From: an uncultured Desulfobacteraceae bacterium
Lineage (GTDB): Bacteria; Desulfobacterota; Desulfobacteria; Desulfobacterales; UBA5852
Assembly: GCA_913060875.1 (NCBI GenBank)
Contig: CAJXSL010000002.1
Span: 124,001-188,000, forward strand
Length of the DNA: 64,000 nucleotides
Direction: 5' to 3'
The position numbers were made by a program, and so were the translations under genes. A model generated the notes under the pieces. The model searched no databases. It was not told where the DNA came from and saw only the letters and a list, made by a program, of their open reading frames with translations. Below, one piece after another: positions 44,882 to 54,117 of the stretch; positions within the stretch are counted from its first letter, which is position 1; every line of letters begins with the position of its first letter.

Positions 44882-46597
44882 ATGTTATTGCGCTATGAAC
44901 AGATTGGCGAAATTTTTGACCTCCTGTCTCTTGGCGTTATTGTGCTGTCGCCGGAACGCCGGATCGTGTCATTGAACCATGCCGCTGAAGCCCTGACCGG
45001 GAAAAAAGCCAGTGAGGTGCTGGGGAAAAACTGCTACGAAATCTTTCTGGATTATCTGTGCGCCGGCAAATGCAAATACCTCGATGACCCTGATGCGGAA
45101 ATCGAAACCCATGTCAATGAAATCGACTTCGTCGACCACAACCAGCGTCAGTGCAGCCTGACCAAAATCGAAACCCCGGTTTTCGATGCCAATCACCGTT
45201 TGATAGGCTGCATCGAGGTTTTTCAGGACCATTCGGCCTTCCGGGACCTGATCAAACGCATCCGCTTCGAAGATCTGCGGCTTAAGATCATTCTGGACAA
45301 TCTCGACATAGGCGTGCTGACCGTCGATCGCGGCAATCATATTTCTTTTTTCAATACCATGGCCGAAAAGATTACCGGATATTCCCGGAGCGAACTTCTG
45401 GGAAAATCCTGTGGCAGGGTTTTCGGCCCCCGTTTCGGCAATGATTTTCAAAATGACCCCCATTCTCTGGAGGACGACAACGGCCACATCCGGGTTGAAA
45501 CCGATCTGGCCACCCGCGAAGGCCAACGCATTCCCGTCAAGGCCAACTATGTCCCTTTGAAAAATGAAGAGGGCTCTGTTGTCGGGGGGCTCACCACCAT
45601 TTCCGATCTCTCCCTCCATTACCATTACAAAAGCGCCATCCAGGGGCAGTACACGTATTACGATATGGTGGGCCGCCACCCCGAGATGCAGAAAATATTC
45701 GAGATTCTGCCGGTCATCGCTTCCAGTGATGCCACCGTTCTCATCGAGGGACCCACCGGCACCGGCAAGGATCTTCTGGCGAAAATCATTCACAACACCA
45801 GTGAGCGTGCGGATCGCAAGCTGATCAAGGTGAATTGTGCCTCGCTGCCCGACAACCTGTTGGAATCGGAAATGTTCGGTTATGTCAAAGGCGCCTTCAC
45901 CGGTGCGGATCGCGATAAACCCGGACGATTTCAACTGGCGGACGGCGGCACCATTTTTCTGGATGAGATCGGCGACTTGCCGCTGCCCCTGCAGGCCAAA
46001 CTGCTGCGCGTCATCGAAGACCGCGAATTTTATGCCCTGGGCAGCCGCCAGACCACCCAAGTCGATGTACGCATCATCTCCGCCACCAATCAAAATCTGA
46101 AACACATGGTGGACGAAAAAAAATTCCGTGAAGACCTCTACTATCGTCTCAACGTGATGCGGCTGGAGATACCGGCATTGAAAGACCGCAAAAGCGACCT
46201 GCCGCTGCTGATCGAGCATATTCTCAAACGCATCTGTACGACGAAGCATACCGACATCAGCCGCATCGACGAATCCGCCATGGAAGTTCTGCTCAATTAC
46301 GACTATCCCGGAAACGTCCGCGAGCTTGAAAACATCCTCGAGCATGCCCTCATCATTTGCCGCGGCGATGTCATCGAAAGAAACCATTTTCCGTTGTGGC
46401 TGCTCAAAAATGTAACCGACGAGGCCTCGGACGAAGGGAACGCCCGATCGGCACGGCGCGTGTGGGACGAAAAGGAACGCATCATCGACACCCTCCGACG
46501 CTATCGCTGGAACAAAAGCCATACGGCCCGCGCCCTGAACATGGACCGGACCACGTTATGGCGCAAAATGAAAAAATACCAGATCGGACAAAACTGA
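44882..46597 (+). CDS. Sigma-54-dependent activator with two PAS domains
   Basis: A 571-residue NtrC-class activator without a receiver. PAS 1 (about 10-125) has a Cys cluster (NCYEIFLDYLCAGKCKYLDD). PAS 2 (about 140-245) follows. The AAA+ domain has GPTGTGKD (Walker A), GAFTGA at 337-342 (sigma-54 contact), GGTIFLDEIGDLPL (Walker B) and the R finger in ISATNQNLKH. A Fis-type HTH ends the protein (NKSHTARALNMDRTTLWRKM). It lies 4 bp after the kinase stop and probably drives the promoter at 29941. Confidence 0.93.
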   Translation: MLLRYEQIGEIFDLLSLGVIVLSPERRIVSLNHAAEALTGKKASEVLGKNCYEIFLDYLCAGKCKYLDDPDAEIETHVNEIDFVDHNQRQCSLTKIETPVFDANHRLIGCIEVFQDHSAFRDLIKRIRFEDLRLKIILDNLDIGVLTVDRGNHISFFNTMAEKITGYSRSELLGKSCGRVFGPRFGNDFQNDPHSLEDDNGHIRVETDLATREGQRIPVKANYVPLKNEEGSVVGGLTTISDLSLHYHYKSAIQGQYTYYDMVGRHPEMQKIFEILPVIASSDATVLIEGPTGTGKDLLAKIIHNTSERADRKLIKVNCASLPDNLLESEMFGYVKGAFTGADRDKPGRFQLADGGTIFLDEIGDLPLPLQAKLLRVIEDREFYALGSRQTTQVDVRIISATNQNLKHMVDEKKFREDLYYRLNVMRLEIPALKDRKSDLPLLIEHILKRICTTKHTDISRIDESAMEVLLNYDYPGNVRELENILEHALIICRGDVIERNHFPLWLLKNVTDEASDEGNARSARRVWDEKERIIDTLRRYRWNKSHTARALNMDRTTLWRKMKKYQIGQN

Positions 46598-46643
46598 TGC
46601 CACGGCCGCCCGGATTCGGAAAGCACGGCGAAGGACATCGGAT

Positions 46644-48158
46644 ATGACAAAAGAAACCATACTCATCGTCGACGATGAAGAAGGGATCCGCAAGGTCCTG
46701 GGCATTTCCCTGGCAGATCGCGGCTATACGGTCCTGACGGCGGCGGATGCCTCGGATGCTTTGACGATCTTTTCCCGGGAACATCCGGAAATTGTTCTGA
46801 CGGACATCAAGATGCCGGGAATGGACGGCATCGAACTGCTGCGACGCCTGAAGCAGGCCGATCCCGATACCGAAGTGGTGGTCATCACCGGTCACGGCGA
46901 CATGGATCTGGCCATCAAAAGTCTCAAATACGAAGCCACGGACTTTATTACCAAACCCATCGATGACACCGATCTGGACCGGGCCTTGCAGAAATCCAGG
47001 GAGCGTATCGCCCTGCGCTCTCAGTTGCGGCAATATACGGAAAACCTCGAAGATCTTCTGCTGCAAAAGACAGAAAGCCTGGCCGTGCAAACACCGGAGG
47101 AGGTGCAGCAAAATCTTTTTGAATCCCTGCCCGGTTATGTCACCGTCCACAATGCCGATTGGCGGATTACATCGGCCAATCGACGCTTTAAGAACGACTT
47201 CGCTTTCGACCCGCAAACCGGTGCAACCTGCTACGAACTGGTCCGTGGGCGGCGTGCCCCCTGCGAAGACTGCCCGGTGGCCCAAACCTTCAGCGACGGC
47301 AAATCCCATCAGTGCGAGTTGAGCTACAAAACAAAGGCCGGCGACGATTGCCACCTCTTTGCATGGACCACCCCCCTGCGGGAAAGCAGCGGCAATGTGG
47401 GCGCCGTCATGCTGATGGCCACCGACATTTCACCCATCCTGGACATGCGTGATCACCTGTCATCTTTAGGACTGATGATCGGTTCCGTCTCCCACAGCAT
47501 CAAGGGACTACTGACCGGGCTGGACGGTGGCGTCTACATGCTGGACAAAGGCTTTGCCAAGGAAGACACCAACCAGATCGGAGAGGGGCTGGACATCGTC
47601 AAAATGATGGTGGGGCGCATCAAAAACATGGTTCTGGATGTGCTTTACTATGCCAAGGAACGCGAACTGACCCTCACCGCCTGCAACGTCAAAGCCTTTG
47701 CCGAGGAAACCGCCGCCGTCATTCAACCGCGGCTGGCGTCCCCACCCATCGAAATGGTCTGCGATTTCTCGCCCGCATTGGCCGACCAGCTTTTCCCAAT
47801 CGATCCCGACCAGTTGCGCTCCGCCCTGGTCAACGTCCTTGAAAATGCCGTGGATGCCTGCCGCGAGAACCCCGATGCCGACCTGCGACGCATCGATTTC
47901 CACGTCTACCCCGAAGACGATGCCATCGTGTTCGAAATCAAGGACACCGGCATCGGCATGAACGATGACGTTCAATCGCAAATCTTTACCCTCTTTTTTT
48001 CCTCCAAAGCCACCCAGGGAACCGGTATCGGGCTTTTCATCACACGCAAAATCATTCACCAGCACGGGGGCACCATCGAGGTCGCGTCTCGGCCCGGTGA
48101 CGGCACCCTTTTCACAGTGCGCATCCCTGCGCCGCCTTCCCCCGTCCCGGCCGCCTGA
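46644..48158 (+). CDS. REC-PAS-histidine kinase, Cys-rich PAS
   Basis: A 504-residue soluble protein. The receiver (about 1-120) has phospho-Asp in EIVLTDIKMPGMDGIELLRR. The PAS has a Cys motif, TCYELVRGRRAPCEDCPVAQ. The His box is divergent (MIGSVSHSIKGLLTGLDGG) and the HATPase is complete (NVLENAVDACREN, DTGIGMND, GTGIGLFITRKI). It follows the sigma-54 activator by 46 bp in the same direction and is likely part of the same operon. Confidence 0.88.
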   Translation: MTKETILIVDDEEGIRKVLGISLADRGYTVLTAADASDALTIFSREHPEIVLTDIKMPGMDGIELLRRLKQADPDTEVVVITGHGDMDLAIKSLKYEATDFITKPIDDTDLDRALQKSRERIALRSQLRQYTENLEDLLLQKTESLAVQTPEEVQQNLFESLPGYVTVHNADWRITSANRRFKNDFAFDPQTGATCYELVRGRRAPCEDCPVAQTFSDGKSHQCELSYKTKAGDDCHLFAWTTPLRESSGNVGAVMLMATDISPILDMRDHLSSLGLMIGSVSHSIKGLLTGLDGGVYMLDKGFAKEDTNQIGEGLDIVKMMVGRIKNMVLDVLYYAKERELTLTACNVKAFAEETAAVIQPRLASPPIEMVCDFSPALADQLFPIDPDQLRSALVNVLENAVDACRENPDADLRRIDFHVYPEDDAIVFEIKDTGIGMNDDVQSQIFTLFFSSKATQGTGIGLFITRKIIHQHGGTIEVASRPGDGTLFTVRIPAPPSPVPAA

Positions 48159-48277
48159 TCTCACCGGTCAGGCGAACGCCACAGCCACCGATGCATCTCC
48201 GGACGGAACCGTAAGAACCACATCACGATCACCCTACGAACGCGCCTTAGACATCCCCTGCATGCATTATCGCGAAC

Positions 48278-48540
48278 TAACCCGAATATTTCGTGAAATT
48301 TTTTCTACACAATAAATTTTATCCAACGAATCAAATTGATAAGTGTTATTCGGGGGTATGATTTCCTGGTGACAGTTTGCAACCTGCGTCGATTTGCAGA
48401 AACGCAGAAAAAATTCCACCCTGCGGACGCGTCCGAGATGTCCATTGGCGGCGTTATCAGGGGCTTGCGGTAGCATTCGTACAGCGGCGCCCCTGATGCC
48501 TTACCAATGCACATCTCGAACACGTGAAATATCCGGGTTA
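48278..48540. repeat. Full 263-bp TAACCCGAA repeat (MITE-like)
   Basis: It starts TAACCCGAATATTTCGTGAAA and ends GAAATATCCGGGTTA, giving imperfect inverted ends. Body landmarks are ACACAATAA, CGATTTGCAGAAACGCAG and CGCCCCTGATGCC. The copy at 63068-63328 is the same element in the opposite direction. No gene is inside. Confidence 0.7.
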
Positions 48541-48615
48541 GTCGAAGCATGCGACCGGCGGCGTTTCTGAATGCCTTGTCAATGGATGCCTCAAGCGCTT
48601 GAAATATCCGGGTTA
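48541..48615. repeat. Partial direct copy of the repeat's right end
   Basis: The sequence runs CTGAATGCCTTGTCAATGGATGCCTC... and ends GAAATATCCGGGTTA, a second right end directly after the full copy. Confidence 0.55.
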
Positions 48616-48666
48616 GCGGCGATGTTATGAATATTATTCATTTATTAAATTCTTATCGATTTTATA

Positions 48667-48693
48667 TTGACAACTTATGCTACTTTCTATACC
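48667..48693 (+). promoter_or_regulatory. Candidate sigma-70 promoter for livM
   Basis: TTGACA (48667-48672) and TATACC (48688-48693) are 15 nt apart, 79 bp before livM. The -35 is perfect; the spacing is short. Confidence 0.35.
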
Positions 48694-48771
48694 CTGCCTA
48701 GCGACGTTCATCATTCAGCCGGCAAACAAACCATATCATCACCCGTACTTGGCTTTCCGGAAATCACCACC

Positions 48772-49821
48772 ATGGATATGAAACGGGATTATTACGAGGA
48801 CGTCCAGCTCTTCACCTCGGGTGTCGTCGTCTTCTGGATGGCCATCATGCTGGCCGCACTGGCGATTTTTCCTTTCCTGGCGACATCGTATTACATTTAC
48901 ATGGCCAACTTCCTGGCCATCAACGTCATCGTCGTCATCGGGCTCAATATCCTGGTAGGCTACGCCGGCCAGGTTTCCCTGGGGCATGCCGGTTTTTTCG
49001 CCATCGGGGCCTATGGCACCGTCATCCTCATGACCGAAGTTCACCTGCCATTTTTGGTGGCGTTGCCCCTGGCGGGCCTGATCGCCGCCGGCTTCGGTTT
49101 CCTCCTGGGCCTGCCGTCCCTGCGCCTGGAAGGTCCCTACCTGGCCATCGCCACCCTCGGCTTCGGCCTGACCATCACCCAGATCATCGGGCGCATCGAG
49201 CTTTTCGGCGGCCGCCAGGGGCTGCACACGCCCGAACTGTTCATCGGCCCCTGGCATCTGGAAAGCGATCGGGACTTCTATTTTCTTCTGATCCCCCTCA
49301 CCATCCTGCTGGCCCTGACCGCCCGCAACCTGATCAAAACCAAGGTCGGGCGGGCGCTGATCGCGATCCGTGATGCCGAAATCGCCGCCGAAACCCTGGG
49401 GGTCAACCTGATGGGCTACAAAACCCTGGCCTTTGCCATCAGCGCTTTCTATGCCGGTGTCGGCGGTGGGCTGTACGCGTTTGTATTGCGCTTTATCGAA
49501 CCGGAAATATTTACCCTGCTCATGTCCATCATGTTTTTGGCCATGGTGGTGGTGGGCGGCCTGGGCTCCATCATGGGGTCCATCACCGGGGCCTGTCTGC
49601 TCAGCTGGCTGGATCTCCAGTTGCGCAACATCCTTAGCATCCCCTACCTGGGAAAATGGCTGGAGGCACTCTCCCAGGAATGGTTTTCCATCACCGGGGT
49701 ATCCAATATCCAATTGATCGTTTTCGGCGCCATCCTGGTGCTCATCATGCTCTTCGAGCCCCTGGGCATTTTCGGATTCTGGATCCGCGCTAAAAAATAC
49801 TGGAAAACCTGGCCGTTCTGA
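48772..49821 (+). CDS. livM: Branched-chain amino acid-type ABC transporter permease
   Basis: A 349-residue inner-membrane permease of the LivM type. The family segment LGLPSLRLEGPYLAIATLGF is present, with further motifs GYAGQVSLGHAGFFAIGAYG and AIRDAEIAAETLGVNLMGYK, the loop that contacts the ATPase. Eight or so hydrophobic segments are visible. The ATG at 48772 is chosen over an upstream frame start for the family-type beginning. Together with livH, livG, livF and the binding protein it forms a full importer. Confidence 0.9.
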   Translation: MDMKRDYYEDVQLFTSGVVVFWMAIMLAALAIFPFLATSYYIYMANFLAINVIVVIGLNILVGYAGQVSLGHAGFFAIGAYGTVILMTEVHLPFLVALPLAGLIAAGFGFLLGLPSLRLEGPYLAIATLGFGLTITQIIGRIELFGGRQGLHTPELFIGPWHLESDRDFYFLLIPLTILLALTARNLIKTKVGRALIAIRDAEIAAETLGVNLMGYKTLAFAISAFYAGVGGGLYAFVLRFIEPEIFTLLMSIMFLAMVVVGGLGSIMGSITGACLLSWLDLQLRNILSIPYLGKWLEALSQEWFSITGVSNIQLIVFGAILVLIMLFEPLGIFGFWIRAKKYWKTWPF

Positions 49822-50016
49822 GGGGGAGAGCGACCCCTAACGCGCTGGGGCACAGGCCCCACGGTAAACCGCAACAGGCGGAAAAATGATCGCAATCGGG
49901 ATCGCTATCGTAGTCGTCTTTTGTCGTTTTCAAGGGAATTACCGATGGGCCTATCCGATTTCGATCCCGATGGCGATTTCGATGAAAACCCATTAGGTTA
50001 AGGAATTTTGGCCGAT

Positions 50017-50892
50017 ATGATCGACTTCATCCAGATGCTGATCAACGGAATCGCCGCCGGCAGTTCCTATGCCCTCATCGGTCTCGCCATGGTCATCATC
50101 TACAAAACCTCGGAGGTACCCAATTTTGCCCAAGGCGAAATGGCGCTGATTTCAACCTACGTGGCCTATATGCTGCTGGAACAGCATCAATTCCCGAGCT
50201 ACCTGGCCTTCCCCCTTTCCCTCGTGTTTGCGGTAGTGCTGGGTTGTATCCTCGAATTTACCATCCTGCGACGGGCCAAGGAGCCCAATGTATTGGGCAT
50301 GATCATCATCACCATCGGGATCGAAATGATCCTGATGGGACTGGTGTCCTGGAAGTTCGGCGCCGAGCAAAAGAGCATGCCTTTTCCCATTTCGCCTTAC
50401 GACAGCGTGATGATCGGCGACTTTTTCGTGAGCACCCTGGAAGTGCTGACCTTGGTGGTGGCCCTCTGTACCATGATCGTTCTCTTCCTGTTCTTCCGCT
50501 ACTCGCGATTGGGCATGGCCATGAAAGCCACCCAGCAGAACCCCATGGCCGCCCGTATCATGGGCATCCGCACCCGGCGTATCCTGATGGCCACATGGGG
50601 CATCTCCTCGCTGGTGGGTGCTTCCGCCGGGTTACTGCTCTCACCGGTCATCATGCAGCCCTACATGATGTGGGATCCCATGTTGAAAGGATTTGCCGCC
50701 GCCGTCATGGGCGGTATGACCTCCCTGCCGGGAGCTGTTTTCGGAGCGTATCTTTTGGGAATCATCGAAAACCTTTTCGGCGGCTATATTTCGATTGAAT
50801 TCAAATCGGTGGTGGCCTTTGCCGTGATCGTCCTGATGCTCTGCATCCGGCCGAGCGGGTTGTTTGCCCGCCACTACGTGAAGAAAGTGTAA
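50017..50892 (+). CDS. livH: Branched-chain amino acid-type ABC transporter permease
   Basis: A 291-residue LivH-type permease. The opening MIDFIQMLINGIAAGSSYAL and motif PNFAQGEMALISTYVAYMLL are standard, as is the ATPase-contact loop GMAMKATQQNPMAARIMGIR. The ATG at 50017 is preferred; a TTG at 50008 is only 3 nt from AAGGA. The gap after livM is 195 bp, larger than usual for this operon. Confidence 0.9.
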   Translation: MIDFIQMLINGIAAGSSYALIGLAMVIIYKTSEVPNFAQGEMALISTYVAYMLLEQHQFPSYLAFPLSLVFAVVLGCILEFTILRRAKEPNVLGMIIITIGIEMILMGLVSWKFGAEQKSMPFPISPYDSVMIGDFFVSTLEVLTLVVALCTMIVLFLFFRYSRLGMAMKATQQNPMAARIMGIRTRRILMATWGISSLVGASAGLLLSPVIMQPYMMWDPMLKGFAAAVMGGMTSLPGAVFGAYLLGIIENLFGGYISIEFKSVVAFAVIVLMLCIRPSGLFARHYVKKV

Positions 50893-50899
50893 TTATAAA

Positions 50900-51033
50900 A
50901 TCAGTATTCAGAATTCAGGAGTCAGAATTCAGGAGATAAGAGACAGGATTCAGGAGTCAGAAGTTATAAAATGGCGCGCCTTCAGCGCATCCGCTTTTAT
51001 TCTGGTTCCTGTCTCCTGACTCCTGAATTCTGA
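50900..51033. repeat. TCAGGAG inverted-repeat element, copy 1
   Basis: The left arm with repeated TCAGAATTCAGGAG (50910-50957) faces the right arm TCTCCTGACTCCTGAATTCTGA (51011-51032). The spacer carries GGCGCGCC and a GCGC hairpin. It lies between livH and the binding-protein gene. Confidence 0.6.
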
Positions 51034-51106
51034 TCCTTTGCAATTTTTTGTCAACAACCCCGATGGGCGGATTTTCCCCCATCGCAGTCAGACAAAGGAG
51101 GCGACC

Positions 51107-52300
51107 ATGAAACGGCAAGGATGGGTGCTTTTACTGGCAGGCGTCATGCTCCTGATAGGTCTCGTGGCCGGAGTCGGCGCGGAAGAGGGTGTCACGGCAA
51201 CGGAAATTCACATCGGCCAATGGGGCCCCCAGACCGGACCGGCGGCCGCCTGGGGCTCTGTTGCCCGGGGCACGGACGCCTACTTCAAAATGATCAATGA
51301 ACGGGGCGGCATCAACGGTCGCAAATTGATCCATCACATGTTCGACGATGCCTACAACCCGGCCAAAACCAAGGCCGGCGTCAAGGAACTGCAGGAAGGC
51401 ACCGGCATGTTTGCCTGGGTTTCCGGCGTGGGTACGGCCCCCGGCCTGGCGGTGCGGGACTATCTGATGGAACGCGGCGTGCCTTGGGTGGGGCCCTCGG
51501 CCGGCTCCCTCCACTGGGTCGACCCGCCCCATAAATACCTTTTTGCGGTCTACCCCCTCTACGCCCTGGAAGCCCGGGCCCTGTGCCGCTACGCTGTCGC
51601 CAATATGGGCAAACAAAAAATCGCCATTATCTACCAGAACGACGACTACGGGAAAAATGGCCTGAAAGGCGCCCGGGAGGAACTGGCCCGCCACGGCATT
51701 GAGCTGGTGGCCGAGGTGCCGGTGAATGTCACGGACAGCGATCTCAAACCCCATGTGATGAAACTGAAAAAATCCAATGCGGAAGTCGTGCTGCTCTGGA
51801 CCACGGTAAGGCATGCCGTCATGACAGTGGGCATCAGCAAGGCCATGCGATTCCAGACCCAGTTCATGAGCACCAGCACCTGCTCCGACTTCCCCCTCAT
51901 GATGCACATCAGCAAAGGGGCCTGGGAGGGCGTCATCGCCGCCACCTTTGCCGAACTTCCGGATTCCGGCTATCCGCTGCTGCAGACCTACAAGCAGGAA
52001 GCCTTCGACCAGTACGCCGCCAAGGGTGAACGCTGGGGCCTGTTCTATTATGCCGGCATTGTCTTTGCCGAACCCCTGGTGGAAGCCATTCGCCGTTGCG
52101 GCGACGACGTCACGCGGGAACGCCTCGTCCAAGAACTGGAGAGCCTCAAGGATTTCAAGGGCATCAGCGGCAAAATCAGCTACAAGCCCTTCGATCCCAA
52201 CGATCCCAGCTGCCGCCAGGGCCAGAGCCAGACTTTCCTGGTGCAGTGCATGGCCGGCGGCAAGGCCAAGCAGCTGACGGACTGGGCGACAATAGATTGA
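51107..52300 (+). CDS. livK: Liv-type substrate-binding protein
   Basis: A 397-residue periplasmic binding protein. A signal peptide (about 1-25, GWVLLLAGVMLLIGLVAGVG) ends at AEEGVTATEI. The mature protein has the standard WGPQTGPAAAWGSVARGTDA and YKQEAFDQYAAK-like segments of the LivK/AmiC fold, and IAIIYQNDDYGKNGL. AAAGGAGG stands before the ATG. It sits between repeat elements, separate from livG/livF by 264 bp. The ligand may be a branched amino acid or an aromatic or short carboxylate; this cannot be told. Confidence 0.88.
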   Translation: MKRQGWVLLLAGVMLLIGLVAGVGAEEGVTATEIHIGQWGPQTGPAAAWGSVARGTDAYFKMINERGGINGRKLIHHMFDDAYNPAKTKAGVKELQEGTGMFAWVSGVGTAPGLAVRDYLMERGVPWVGPSAGSLHWVDPPHKYLFAVYPLYALEARALCRYAVANMGKQKIAIIYQNDDYGKNGLKGAREELARHGIELVAEVPVNVTDSDLKPHVMKLKKSNAEVVLLWTTVRHAVMTVGISKAMRFQTQFMSTSTCSDFPLMMHISKGAWEGVIAATFAELPDSGYPLLQTYKQEAFDQYAAKGERWGLFYYAGIVFAEPLVEAIRRCGDDVTRERLVQELESLKDFKGISGKISYKPFDPNDPSCRQGQSQTFLVQCMAGGKAKQLTDWATID

Positions 52301-52304
52301 AAGA

Positions 52305-52487
<183 letters not shown>

Positions 52488-52564
52488 TCTTCATCGATCA
52501 ACGGTCGTCACGTTCCAAAACGCGGTCTCTTTAAAAGAAACGTATAGCAACGGTTTATTTCCCC

Positions 52565-53339
52565 ATGACCTTTTTTTCTATCGACAATCTCGCCATTGCC
52601 TTCGGGGGCCTGCAGGCTCTTCAGGATATCCGCTTCGACGTGCAGGCCGGGGAAGTCTTCGCCATCATCGGCCCTAATGGAGCCGGCAAGACCACCCTCT
52701 TCAACTGCATCAACGGCATTTACCGTCCGGACGCGGGTAACATCCGCTTCGACGGCCGCAACATCCAGGGCCTGCGGCCCGACCAGGTTGCCCGGCTCGG
52801 GATCGCCCGCACCTTTCAGAATATCGAGCTCTTCGCCAACATGACCACCATGGAAAACATCATGCTGGGGCGCCACGTATTCATGCGCACCGGCCTGTTC
52901 CGGGGTGCGGCCATGTGGGGTCCCCGATCTTTTGCCGGGCGGGAAGAACGGGATCACCGCCGGCAGGTAGAAAAGATCATCGATCTCCTGCGGCTGCAGG
53001 CAGTCCGCGGCAAACTGGTGGGTGCCCTTCCCTACGGCACCCAAAAGATGGTGGAACTGGCCCGGGCCCTGGCCCTGGAACCGAAACTGCTGCTGCTGGA
53101 CGAACCCTGCGCCGGCATGACGGCCGAAGAAAAACAGGACATGATTTTCTGGATCAAGGACATCCAGAACGATCTCGGCATCACGATCCTGTTGATCGAA
53201 CACGATATGCGCATGGTCATGGATATTTCCGACCGCATCCTGGCCATCAATTTCGGCCAGCCCATCACCATCGGCACGGCCGACGAGGTTCGCCGGCATC
53301 CCGAAGTTCTCAAGGCCTATCTTGGAGAAGAAGACCATC

Positions 53340-53356
<17 letters not shown>
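52565..53356 (+). CDS. livG: Branched-chain amino acid-type ABC transporter ATP-binding protein
   Basis: A 263-residue ATPase: Walker A GPNGAGKTTLFNCI, the Liv-type signature variant LPYGTQKMVELARALALEPK, Walker B LLLLDEPCAGM and a switch His in ILLIEHDMRMVM. The start is ATG at 52565. Its end overlaps the start of livF by 17 bp, so the two are translationally coupled. Confidence 0.93.
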
Positions 53357-54116
<760 letters not shown>

Positions 54117-54117
54117 C

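Larger units (their letters stand above)
48159..48771. other. Intergenic region with repeats and the liv promoter
   Basis: 613 bp. It holds the full repeat at 48278-48540, a partial copy to 48615, and the promoter-like pair at 48667-48693. It marks the boundary between the hdr/regulator block and the liv block. Confidence 0.6.
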
